From Leucosporidium creatinivorum (lineage: Eukaryota > Basidiomycota > Microbotryomycetes > Leucosporidiales > Leucosporidiaceae): a DNA stretch of 64,000 bases. The stretch is from the NCBI GenBank assembly GCA_001600635.1, contig BCKL01000005.1, positions 747,350 to 811,349 of the forward strand. Direction: 5' to 3'. The notes under the pieces are model-generated. The model was not told the origin of the DNA. It was given only the letters and a program-made list of their open reading frames with translations, and searched no databases. A program made the translations under genes and the position numbers. This document shows positions 35,327 through 46,200 of the stretch, one piece after another (the first letter of the stretch is position 1; every line of letters starts with the position of its first letter).

Positions 35327-36898
35327 AGGGTCGTCGGATCGCCACTTCGCCTTTCTCTCGCCTCACCATCGCCGAACACATAGCCCCCTCACCCTCCCCT
35401 CTTGCACCGTTATCCTTCTACTTGTACATGATCACCCCGATCTCCAAGAAATTTGCTCTGTCCTCATATCGTGTTGGCATGACAATCCTTGATCATTTCC
35501 CTTCAGCGACCCTGCGAAAGTGCAAGCGCCGAACTTGGGACCGAAAACGAGCTCTTTTGCTGCGCCGAAGGATCAAGCGCGTCAAGCCCCACTACTGAGA
35601 GCCACGAATTGTCTTGGCCCTCTCGAAGTGACCTGCAGCTCGCGAGCGAAGTAAAGGGCGACCTTGAAAGACGGTGCTCTCGTCGCGCTTCGGCGAGCGC
35701 GGACAACTCCCTTCCGGCCGGGAAGTCGGGGCAGTAGGCGTGGGAGGGAGCTAGATACGTATTGAATAGCTACGAGTATACTCCTGCACAATCTGCACCC
35801 CGTCGTCGAGGCGAGGGAGAGCGAGCTTGGCCAAGGCCGAGCTTTCCAAAACGGCTCGCTTCGCCTTCTTCGTCTCTTTCTCTCCTGCCACATCCTTCTG
35901 GAGTGGTCGTTGCGTGTAGCACCCGCAAGCATGGTGCTCTCGCTCGTGCAAGTGTAGGCCTCTGTAACAGGCTCTGCCACTGGATCAAGGCCCGACTCTT
36001 CCTCGCGTGAAGTGCTCGTCGACCTCCAACTCTCTCAGCGAAGGATCGCAGAAGCAGTTGCTCCCGCTCTTGTTAGCGTCGGGGAGCAATCTCACTTACG
36101 ATCCTGGGACCACCGCTTTAAGCCTCCCAACAGCTCTCGCAGCCTGCTCCTTCGAGGAGCAAGCTCGAACTGAGATTGAGCGCCCGAGGAGCTCGCTGCC
36201 ATTTGCTCCTCCTCAGCGATGGGAAGACCGCTATAGCCTTCCCGCTCAACTCTGAGCTATCTTAGTGGTGGGGACCTACAGGTTGCTGCTCACCCCAGTA
36301 CGCCTTCGCAACGAGGAGCCGCGAGCAAAGTGCTCCTCACTCTCAAGCGTCGACGGGACGCGCGCTACAAGTCCTCCCACTGCAGCTTGGGCTTGAAGGG
36401 TTCTCAGAGGTGAAGATAGATAGAGTCAGGTCCGCAGGTGAGCCCACACAAGCTTGCTACTTCGCTTGCAGAGGTGTAGCTCAACGGAGAGCAGCGCCGG
36501 CTGGGCTCGGTCGAGAGGGGAAAGTGGCTAGACGCGCTCCTTCGCGGCTTTGTTCGCTGGCTTTGCCTGCCTCGAGCTCTTGAGAAGCTTCTCGATCACC
36601 AGTGCAGCCTATGGGAAGGGCACTCATGAGCCTGCAGGATTGGTGCAGGGCGATGGCAAGGGACTTCGGCGAAGACCTGCGAAAAGAGCACTGAGATTTG
36701 CTGCTCCCGATCAAGCAAGACGAGCTGGCTATGAAAAGTTTACTCCACGCAGACCCTGTTTTCGCCTGTAGCTGATCCACGCCAATTCTTGCTTCGATTC
36801 GCAGGCGGAATCTCGACTTGCCAAAAAGCGGCCGCTCCTCTCCGCGCTGCTCTTGCCTCCCCCCCACAACCTCGCCTCGACTTGTCTTCGCCTGCACC
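35327..36898. other. 1.57-kb spacer without a recognised gene
   Basis: The longest gene-free stretch in the window. It contains the 3' UTR of the ferritin-like gene and the upstream region of ISD11. A 132-codon open frame on the minus strand (35582-35980) has low-complexity Arg/Ser composition and no family features. An 8-bp inverted repeat TTGCTCCC/GGGAGCAA lies at about 36058-36090, and GGAGCAA/TTGCTCC words recur to about 36330. A non-coding RNA cannot be excluded. Confidence 0.4.
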
Positions 36899-37703
36899 AT
36901 GTCATCAACCGTCGCTCGTTCCGCTTTGGCAACCCTGCCCCGAGCGCTCAAAATCTCGCCTTCGACTCCCATCACCCGCACCCACCTGCTCGCCCTCTAC
37001 AAGGAGCAACTGCGAGTGGCCAACTCATTCTCGTCGTACAACTTCCGCCAGTACTTTGTGAGGAGGACAAAGGACAAGTTCAGGCTCGAGGTGCCCGTGC
37101 TATTGGAGGCTGTAGAGCAGCACATCGAGGGAGCCGGAGCAGGCAAGGAGGGAGTCGTCGAAGCGCTCAAGCAGGCGACCAAGGAGGCAGCGCCCCAGGA
37201 GGCAGCAGCAGCAGCACCAACGGAGGACGACGCTTCCATCTACTCCCCTACATCTACTCCCCTCCCCTCCGCCTCTTACGCCGACGCCGCCAGCTCAAAC
37301 TCACCGCAGGACGCTCTCCGCGAGTGGTACACCGAATCGCTCTCCGAGTTGGCCGTCCTCGCACGCTCCGCGATCGTCAACCAGATGTACGAGGCACCGA
37401 GGCTTGTCGTCGAGGGTGTAGGACAGGTCATGGCCGTGGGAGGAGGAGGAGCTGGAGGAGAGGCTAGGTAAGCCCTCTCTTGCGCTGAGCGTTGGCTTGG
37501 GCCGGGCTGGGAGCGGTGAAGAGCAGTGTGTACGAGTACTGTACATGCCAGTCTGCTCCCTGGCCCCGCCAAGCCAGCTCCGTGCCGTTCGCCGCTTCGC
37601 TCGCGATTTAGCATGCTGACCGATCTCTCGCTTCTACAGCTACGGCGGAGGAGGGCAGCCTGCCGATGGACAGCCCGGAGTTCCCCCTTCCCCAGCACAG
37701 TAA
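36899..37703 (+). CDS. ISD11: ISD11/LYRM4, Fe-S cluster assembly factor
   Basis: Two exons (36899-37467, 37640-37703). Start MSSTVARSALATLPRALKIS, then the LYR-family helix THLLALYKEQLRVANSF and the diagnostic YNFRQYFVRRTKDKFR (the F...NFR...RRTKDxFR pattern of ISD11). ISD11 stabilises the cysteine desulfurase Nfs1 with acyl carrier protein in the mitochondrial matrix. The usual protein is about 90-110 residues; this one is about 210. The extra C-terminal part is Ala/Glu-rich, then helical (LREWYTESLSELAVLARSAI), then Gly/Pro-rich. LYK replaces the usual LYR tripeptide. Confidence 0.88.
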
Positions 37704-38012
37704 ATCTCGGGCAATGGAGGATCTCACACGGGAGGATTAGATGGACGAGCTGGACAGGAGGAGCGCGTGCGAAGCGCTCGGCAGGCGAGCGGATGTAGCA
37801 GGAGATGAATGCAGTACAGATATGATGTTACAGCAGTGCTAAGTAGAAGTACGAGAGCTGCTCTTGTACAGCCGATGCTCGAGAGCAGGGAGAGAGCGAT
37901 GAGCTCACCCAGCGACTGCCTGCGAAAGCCGAGCCAGCACGCTCTCTCTCCGCCACATCTCTGCTTGCTCTTTTTGCTCGCAGTACTTGACTGTTCTCCT
38001 TGAAACTAGTGC
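37704..38012. other. Spacer and 5' leader of the MsrA gene
   Basis: 309 bp with no coding signs. The end is the 5' UTR leading into the split start codon at 38013. Confidence 0.4.
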
Positions 38013-39245
38013 ATGTAAGTCGGCAGCGGTCTTCCCGGACCAAACTACAGCTCATCTCCCTCGACAGGCTTCGACACCTCAAGACCTTGTTCGCCACGCC
38101 CGTTCTCTACGCCTACTCTGGTCCCACAGTCCCTACCGCCATCAACTCGCGCCGTACTTTATCTACCATGTCCGGATCTGAGCAGGCTATCTTTGCCAAC
38201 GGATGGTGAGCTACAGAAGCCGAACATCCTTTGCATCCCCGGTTGCTGACTATCGACTTTGAAACGACAGCTTCTGGGGAACTGAGGTGAGTCGAGGGTA
38301 CAGCTGTAGTATCGAGAAGCTTCGCTGACTTGTAGGCTTGCTCCTACCATCTCCACAGCACATGTTCCGCAAGCACTTCGCCTCGAAGGGACTGCTGGAC
38401 GCCAAGGTCGGCTACAATGGTGGACAGCCGGAGGTGCGTCCTGCTCTCAATCCTTACTGCACCCCACCTCTGCTCTCGGTGTAGCTGTATGCCCTCACTC
38501 GGCTCAAGAAGGCTAACTCCCCTCCCCTCCCTCCCATCTTCCCACTCTGCAGGACCCTACCTATCGTCAAGTCTGCTCGGGTACCACTAACCATGCCGAG
38601 GCCCTCAAGGTCGAGTATGTCGTCCCTGCCGCTCGCCATAGGTGCACCTTCGCTGATCTCCGACTTCGCCGAGCAGGTTCGATCCCTCCAAGGTCTCCTA
38701 CGCCGAGCTCGTCGAGTTCCACTACCGGATGCACGATCCTAGTACGTCTTTCTCACCCCTCCACTCCTGCCACTGAGGCTGACTTCTGCTGTTCTTCCCC
38801 CTCGCCGCCCGCTCAGCCCAAGTGAACGGCCAAGGACCAGACATGGGCACGCAGTATCGCAGTGCCATCTTCACCTTCTCACCTGAGCAGGAGACGATCG
38901 CAAAGAAGGTGACGGCTGAGGTGCAGGAACAGCACTTCCCCAAGGACAAGATTGCAACTACGGTGAGTTTGAGCCGGGCCGAGTCGAGGAGAGGCGAAGC
39001 TGATGAGCCGCGCTACTACTACAGATCCAGCCAGCAGGCAAGTGGTGGAACGCAGAGGACTACCACCAGGAGTGTAAGTCGCTGTCTCGTTCGAAGAGCT
39101 GAGCTTCGAGCGCGCCGAAGGCGCCGAAGGCGCCGGAGCTCGGCTCGCTTCCTTCCTCGATTCCTGAGCTGACCTGAGATTCTCTGCAGACCTGCACAAC
39201 AATCCCAGCGGGTATGAATGTCCGAGTCATAGGCTGCACTGGTAA
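38013..39245 (+). CDS. MXR1: Peptide methionine sulfoxide reductase MsrA, start codon split by an intron
   Basis: Reduces methionine-S-sulfoxide. GCFWGTE carries the catalytic Cys. Then come KVGYNGGQPEDPTYRQVCSG, VEFHYRMHDPTQ, GPDMGTQYRSAIF and the end NNPSGYECPSHRLHW, typical of fungal MsrA. About seven exons. Two starts are possible. MSGSEQAIFANG at 38168 gives the cytosolic form. Upstream, the frame stays open as LRHLKTLFATPVLYAYSG to an acceptor at 38067. Joining AT (38013-38014), followed by a consensus donor GTAAGT, to the G at 38068 creates an ATG and a good mitochondrial presequence. Dual targeting is inferred. The final exon lies in a tandem repeat. Confidence 0.9.
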
Positions 39246-39720
39246 TACTACAGCCTCGATTCGTCTCGCACTCAGCAGCAAGCTCGGAGCCCGGCGAAAG
39301 AGCTGCTCNNNNNNNNNNNNNNNNNNNNNNNNNNNNNNNNNNNNNNNNNNNNNNNNNNNNNNNNNNNNNNNNNNNNNNNNNNNNNNNNNNNNNNNNNNNN
39401 NNNNNNNNATGAATGTCCGAGTCATAGGCTGCACTGGTAATACTACAGCCTCGATTCGTCTCGCACTCAGCAGCAAGCTCGGAGCCCGGCGAAAGAGCTG
39501 CTCTCTCGCTCCTGCTCTCCACCGAGCTGCTCTGCCTGCGACCTGCACCATCCCAGCGGGGCATGAATGTCCGAGTCATAGGCTGCACTGGTAATACTAC
39601 AGCCTCGAATCGTCTCGCACTCAGCAGCAAGCTCGGAGCCCGGCGAAAGAGCTGCTCTCTCGCTCCTGCTCTCGACCGAGCTGCTCTCCTTGCGACCTGC
39701 ACCAATCCAGTCGGTCTCAA
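39185..39720 (+). repeat. Tandem repeat (about 154-bp unit) that includes the last MsrA exon
   Basis: The sequence ATGAATGTCCGAGTCATAGG begins at 39214, 39409 and 39563. Between the second and third the period is 154 bp. Each unit holds a copy of the last MsrA exon (ACCTGCACC... to the TGGTAA stop), then CTACAGCCTCGATTCGTCTC and GCGAAAGAGCTGCTC. A degenerate partial unit starts at about 39690. An N gap interrupts the array after the first unit, so the true copy number is unknown. Confidence 0.9.
39309..39408. other. Assembly gap (100 N) inside the tandem repeat
   Basis: Exactly 100 N, a conventional scaffold gap length rather than a measured one. It falls where repeat units of near-identical sequence would collapse. 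Confidence 0.95.
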
Positions 39721-39900
39721 AGCAGCAGCAAGTTGCATGCGCCAGCTCCGAGTCCAGCAAAGGGGTAATGAAGTGGGAAGGAGGGAAATATACGGCACTA
39801 CTAGGAAACAACAGAAACGAGTCTCGGGGCTGGGGCTGCGCTCATCGGCGGGGCCAGCGAAAGGGTGGGGAGGAAGGGCGAGTGGGAAGGAGATGGTGGA

Positions 39901-42420
39901 TCAAGCGCCGAGGTCGATAGGCTGGGCGTTGAGCGTGTTGATCGAGTCGAGGGCTTTGTTGACTTTGAGGGAGTAGACCTCTGTTTCCGGTCGCGAACGG
40001 AGGTGGGAGGAGGGAGAGGAGGAAGAGAGATCGAGGGGAACGGCGAGCGGAGGGGAAGGCGACAGGAAGGAAGAAGAAAGAAGGGAAGAACGTCAGCAGT
40101 CGTTCGTTACGCTCGAGGGAAACGAAGAGCCGGAAGAGAAGCCAAACCGCACCGACTTGATCCTTGATCTTCTTGAAGGCCGTCTCTCCCCGGTCCAGCT
40201 CGGCATGGGTCGCAGCGTGGATCGCTCGGATCTGTCATCAGCAACCAGTCGTCAGCTCTCGGTTGCCCCACCCTCCTCCCTCTCCCTCTCCTGCCTCCTC
40301 CCTTGCCCATCGCTCGGCGAACGTCAAACCAAACTCACCTGCCCCTCCACCTCGCCCGCCTCCCTATTCTTCTCGGCCGCCCTCATCTCCAACCCCCTCT
40401 TCTTCTCAACCAACCCCGCATGCTGCTCCTCCAAACTCTTCTTCCTCTGCTTCCCTGCAAGGCGCTTGCGCTCCGTCTTCTCGTCGAACCGGCTGATCTC
40501 TTCGCGCACGTTCTGGATGCGCCGGTCGAGCAGCTGTGTTTTGGGTTGGGTGGTAGGAGAGGGTCGGAGAGAGAGAGAGAGAGAGGGGGAAAGAGGGGTG
40601 GAAGAAGAGGACGAGGACGAGGCGCGAGGGATGGGCGGTTCGGCGAGGAGTAGTGGGAGGTCGGCGGAGGGAGGGAGGGAGCGAGACGAAGGGAATCGAG
40701 GAAGGAAAAAAAGGACGTCAGCACCACACTTCCAATGGCTCCACTCCTACCACGCATCACCCAAAAGCGAAAGAGAGACCCCCCGAAGACCCACATTGAT
40801 CTGGTTCTCAAAGTCCTGCTGCTCGGCGAGCAAGGCCTCATGCCGCTCGAGATGGCGCTGGTGCCTCGTGTTGCCCTCGGCGAGCTTGGCGACATCGACG
40901 TCCCATTCCTCGAGCAGCTTGATGCAGGTGGCGAGTTCCTATTCGATGTTAGCGAGGGGGAAGGGGGTTCAGCGGGCGCCGAGGACGAGAAGCCCGGAGG
41001 GACGAAGGAAGGGGAGAGGAGCAGGAAAAGGAGACAGAAACTCACCCCCTCGTACTTGACCAAACTAGCAATCTTGCCCTGCATCTGCCTCTCCTTGATC
41101 TCTATCACCTTGAGCTCCTCCGAGTCCCTCGCCAGCCGGGCGGCCATGACGCCCAAATCACTCCTCACGCGGTCGGGGGATTGCACCACTTGGGCTTTGT
41201 ACCGATTGATCTCGAGCTCGCGGTTGCGCGCTTCGAGGGTCGTTTGGGCCTGCAGCGTGCGTCCCAGGTTAGCGGCGCCGAGAGGGAGAGAGAGGGAGGG
41301 GGAGAGAGGGAGAAAGAAAACGCACATTCTCGGCCTGCAGCTCCTTCAACTTGGTCTTCATCTCCTTGTTCTTGTCGGCCAACGCCTCGGCCGCTTCCAT
41401 CATTTTTGCGCATTCGACCGAGCCGGCCTTCTCCTGCGCGCGGAGCTCGGCCAGGCGGGGCTCGTTCTTGCGGCGTTTCTCCCTGTTGGGGTGTTGGGGT
41501 GAGATGGGTTGTGAGGGGAGGGGAGAGGGAGAGGGAGAGGGTGGTGGCGAGAAAGGGAGAGCAGGGGAGTGATGGATGGGGCAGGGAGAAGGAGAGAGAA
41601 AGAGAGAGAGATCAGCGATCAGCCGACTAGGCGTCGGGCGTCGGTCTCCCCTACTAGAAGGGAGCTCGTGTAACAACCCACTTCTCCTGAGCAATCATCT
41701 CCTTCTTATCCTGAATCTCCCTCATCAACCCCTCCTCCCTCTCCATCAAGGCGGCATTCTCCTCAATCAAGGGCAACAAGGTCTCGCTCCGCTGCTCGGC
41801 CTCGAAATCGTAAAAGTTGAGCAAGCCCGAGAGGACGTAGTAGAAGCGTTGGTAGGTGGGGGCGGTGAGGTCCGAGACGGTAAAGTCGTGGATTTGGGCC
41901 AGTTGGAGGAGTTGAGAGCTGGGGAAGGGAGGGAGGGAGGGAGGGAGACGCGTCGGTCAACACAGTTGGCTTGTAGAGAGTGAGAGTGAGAGTGAGAGTA
42001 AGAGTGAGAGAGAGCAAACAACGTACAAGGTGTGGTAGAATACACCAATGTAAAGAGCGTCTTGATGGATTTCCTGTAGGTTGGGTAGAGGCTGGTTAGC
42101 TCTCGCGCGTAGCTCCCCTCCCCCTCCCCCTCCCAGTCGACGCGTCTCAAACAAGAGCCGTTCCGCTCTTCTCTCCCTCTGTACCAACAACCTACATAGT
42201 GGTCCATGTGATCGAGTTGATCCTTGGCAGCTTTGATGCAATCCTCCAAGTTGATGTCTAGTACTTTGAGCATCCATGCTTCATAAACCTGTTGTACTTT
42301 GGCAGGAGTGGGATGTTGAATCTCGTGAGTGGTGAGAGGGCAATGGATCTCGCTACACGCTTCTACGATCAGTTCGGGGCTGTCGGCCAAAGGGAACGCG
42401 GGTGCTGGTTGAGGAGCCAT
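39901..42420 (-). CDS. NUF2: Kinetochore protein Nuf2
   Basis: Subunit of the Ndc80 complex that couples kinetochores to microtubules. About ten exons. The N-terminal calponin-homology domain reads FPLADSPELIVEACSEIHCP, VQQVYEAWMLKVLDINLEDC, EIHQDALYIGVFYHTL, LLQLAQIHDFTVSDLTAPT and RFYYVLSGLLNFYDFEAEQR, in the Nuf2 order. A long coiled coil follows to the end (EEGLMREIQDKKEMIAQEKW, MEAAEALADKNKEMKTKLKE, LLDRRIQNVREEISRFDEKT). It ends INTLNAQPIDLGA. The introns differ from those of neighbouring genes: they are about 100-150 nt and made largely of CT/GA simple repeats (for example 40565-40590, 41275-41325, 41970-42012). Confidence 0.88.
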
Positions 42421-43229
42421 GTCGAGACGAGCGAGCAGGAGGAGCCAGAGCCAGAGCCAGAGCCAGAGGAGCTGAGGGCAAGTCAAGTCGAAGCAGGCAA
42501 GACGCCATTAGATTACAACTCAACAACTGGCGTAGTAAATGCAAACATACAAGAAATAGAACTACTGTCCAACAACAGCTCTGTCCGCTTGATAATCTAC
42601 ACATCTGTGGCCTCTCAGAGCCATTCGCCCCAACTGACTGTATGCTCCGAGCTCTCCCTTCGCCGAGCTGTAGGGAGTCCCCTCTGAGCGTGGTCTGCTG
42701 GTCCGGTCAGCTACGCAAGTCACACCGAGCTCATTCGCCGAGTTGCAGGTGATTCTCGGCGTACAAAAGCACCTCCCACGCTGTTCTGCCCCTCACGGCT
42801 TGCCTCTTGCCTCTTGCCGAATCGACCTCGAGAAGTGGAGCACTGCACACAAGATTCTCTCTCTCACTCGGGTCCTCTGTAGACCTACATCTTCGACTCT
42901 TACTCGCTCAGCTAGTCTATCTACTTCTGTAGCTCATCCTCAGGTGAGTAGCAGACAGCAAGCTCACCTCGCTTACGAACAGCTGCTCGACCGCGTGGTG
43001 TTCATATCAGCTGAGAGAGGCTCCCGCGCTGTTACTAGCAGAGCTGACTGGATCCAAACTCCTACAGAAGCATCTCTCTACTCGCACCTCTCTCTTTGCT
43101 CCTCCCGCTCTTCTCACCCGCTCAACTCTCCCTCTGAGCAACCGCACCTCGTCACTCCTCCCTCAGCGCTCCTCCTTCTGTCAACACCACTACAAGTCGG
43201 AGTTAGCCAACGTAGAAACTCTAGCAAAG
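42421..43229. promoter_or_regulatory. Divergent upstream region, Nuf2/M1 aminopeptidase, with a short GAGCCA repeat
   Basis: About 810 bp between divergent starts. A hexamer microsatellite (GAGCCA/CCAGAG, about four and a half copies) lies at 42440-42466, close to the Nuf2 ATG. Several donor and acceptor-like words at about 42880-43080 suggest a 5' UTR intron of the aminopeptidase gene. No protein gene is recognised. Confidence 0.4.
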
Positions 43230-46200
43230 ATGTCTAACGCTCCTCCCGCCAACCGCTTGGGCGAAGACGTCGTGTACGTCTCTTCTCGTCTTGACGGGTG
43301 GGGCTGCTCGCTGACTCGTCTCGTCTCTCTCCCTACAGCCCCGAGCACTATGACCTCACCGTCAAGACGGATCTCCAAGCCTTGACCTTCTCGGGAACAG
43401 TCGAAATCACTCTCTCCATCCTCTCCCCCGTCCCTTCCATCACTCTCAACGTTGCCGCTCCTCTCCAACTCAAGGGAGCCGTTCTCTCGCATTCGGCGCT
43501 CAAGACCGAGAGTACGAGGCCGGCTACTGACATTACCTTGGATGAGAAGAGGGAGAGGGTCGAGATCAAGTTCGCTGGGGGGGAAATTGGAACGGGGAGG
43601 GTCAAGCTGGGATTGAGGTGGGAGGGAGAGTTGGAGGCTAGTATGATGGGGTGGGTTGTTCTTCCTCTGTTCTGTAACTGAAGAGGAAGGAAGGAGAGAC
43701 GAGGATGGGACAGCAGAAAGAGCTAACCCCGAGACTCTCGGCGCCCGAAACAGATACTACGCTTCGGCCTACCCCACCAAGGGCTCCACCGGCGACAAGA
43801 AGCCCAACTCCTACTACGGTCTAACCCAGTTCGAGCCTACTCAGGTGTGTACCTCGCCCTCGCCCTCCCTCTCCCTTCTCCCTCTCCCCTTCCGCTAACT
43901 CTCCCTCCTCCCTCCCTCCCTTAAAAGGCCCGCCGCGCCTTCCCCTGTTTCGACGAACCCCTCCTCAAAGCCACCTACTCCATCTCGCTCATCTCGCGCA
44001 CTGGCACCGTCTCGCTCGCCAACACGGATCTCCTCGAGCCTGCTACCCACCTCGGAGCGGGGGGAGAGTTCCCCCGTACGGAGCTGCTCAATGAGCAGTT
44101 CTTCAAGGAGGGTGTAAAGCCCAAGGCTGGAAAGACGGAGGGCAAGACGGAGGGCAAGACGGAGGGAAAGACCGAGACGGCCAGCAGCAGCAAGAAGCTC
44201 GTCAGCTCGGGCGAGTTCAAGGACGATTGGGAGATCACCCGCTTCAACAAGACGCCCAAGGTCTCGACTTACCTCGTCGCCTGGGCCAACGGAGATTTCG
44301 AGTGAGCCGTTTCTTTCCCATCCTCCTCCTCCCTTCTCTCCCTCCTTCTCTCCCTCGCTAACCCTCTCCCTCCCCCGCGCAACCCCGAAAGGCACATTGA
44401 ATCCTCCTACACCTCCCCTCTGACCAAGCGCAAGGTCCCCATGCGCGTCTACGCCACTTACGACCATATCGCCCAAGCGGGACTCGCTCTCGAGACCAAG
44501 GAGAGGATCCTGCCCATCTATGAGAAGATGTTTGATATCGCTTACCCGCTGCCCAAGGTGAGTTGTTGTTGGGTTTTGCTCTTCGGCTGTGGAGCATGGC
44601 GGGCTGTAGCTGGCGAAGGGGGAGGGGAGCGTCGTCGCCTCGTGGCCGCCTCAGCGCGCGCCGAGCAGCTCGCTGATCCCCCTCCTCCTCCTCTCTCCTC
44701 CTCCTCCTCCTCCTCCTCCTCATCCTCCACCACTACACTGCAAACAGCTCGACACCCTCGTCGCCTCGGACTTTGACGCCGGAGCCATGGAGAACTGGGG
44801 TTTGATCACCGGCCGCACCTCGGTCTACCTCTTCGACCCCAAGAAGAGTGGCATCGCTTCCCGCAAGCGCGTTATCGGAGTGCAGAGCCATGAGGTCGCG
44901 CATCAGTGGTGAGTGGATGGGCTATCCGGAGCGAGGAGATGGGCGAATCAAGTGAGGAAAGAGAAAGCGATTGCTGACCTTTCATATCGCTCAGGTTCGG
45001 CAACATCGTCACCTTCGCCTGGTGGGACAACCTCTGGCTCAACGAGGCGTTCGCCACCCTCATCGGTGAGGTCATCATGATCCAAGAGGTGAGTCGGCGC
45101 CGAGCCTCCCGTCTCCCTACTTCGAACCCTAGCTCACCCCTCCCCTTTCTCACCAGATCGAGCCCTCCTGGAAGATCCACTCCTCGTTCATCTCAGAGCA
45201 CCTCGGCCGGGCCCTCTCGCTCGACTCGCTCCGCTCGTCCCACCCCATCGAAATGGCCTGCCCCGACGAGGACACGATCCAACAAATCTTTGACGCCATC
45301 TCGTACTCCAAGGGCGCCTCGGTGCTCAAGATGCTGAGCAACATGGTTGGGGAGAAGACGTTCCTCAAGGGCGTGAGCTTGTACCTCAAGGACCACCTTT
45401 ACGGGAATGCGAGGACCAAGGATTTGTGGGATGGCATCAGTAAGGCCAGTGGCAAGGAGATTGCGCCGATGATGTACAATTGGACCAACAAGGTGAGTCT
45501 TCTGAGCGCGATCGAGGTGGTGTAGAGAGACCGTTTTAGCTGACTGAGCTGCTCGCTCGCTCGCTCGCGCAGATTGGATTCCCCGTCATCACCGTCGAGG
45601 AGACGGACGAGGGCCTCAAGCTCACTCAGAACCGTTTCCTCTCCACCGGCGACCCTACGGTTCGTCTTCTGTAGCCTCCTCTCGTCGCCCTTCGCTGACC
45701 TGCTCGCTTCATCGCAGCCCGAGGAGGACCAAAACATCTGGCACATCCCTCTCGAGCTCCTTTCCGTCTCTTCCTCCTCGGGCGGCAAGTCGTCGATCGA
45801 CCACGACGCGGTCCTCACCACCCGCGACAGCACGATCCAGCTGCCCAACATCAAGGACACGGTCTACAAGCTCAATGCCGAGACGTGCGGCGTCTACCGC
45901 ACGTTGTACTCGGATGAGAGGCTCGCTAAACTCGGTGATGAGGCGGCCAAGAAGGATTCGGTCTTCTCCCTTAACGATAGGATGGGGCTCGTCCAGGACG
46001 CTTCGGTGTTGGCGTCCAGTGGGTACTCCAAGACGAGCGGAGCTTTGACCCTCATCGCCAAGCTCGCTAATGAGAAGGAGAACCTTGGTGAGTTCCTTGA
46101 GCTTGGGCCTGCTACTCGTCTCAAGACGACGCTGACGCGACGACTCGATGCTTCCCACAGTCTGGCAAGAGGTCAGCAGCGCCCTCTCCTCCCTCGCTGG

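Noticed and set aside
36470-36490. A-box-like word GTGTAGCTCAACGG, possible tRNA or Pol III promoter
   Set aside because: No B box (GGTTCGANTCC) follows at the right distance and no cloverleaf forms.
39220-39720. CRISPR-like or satellite array
   Set aside because: The units are 154 bp, contiguous and contain a coding exon, so it is a tandem duplication and not spacer-repeat architecture.
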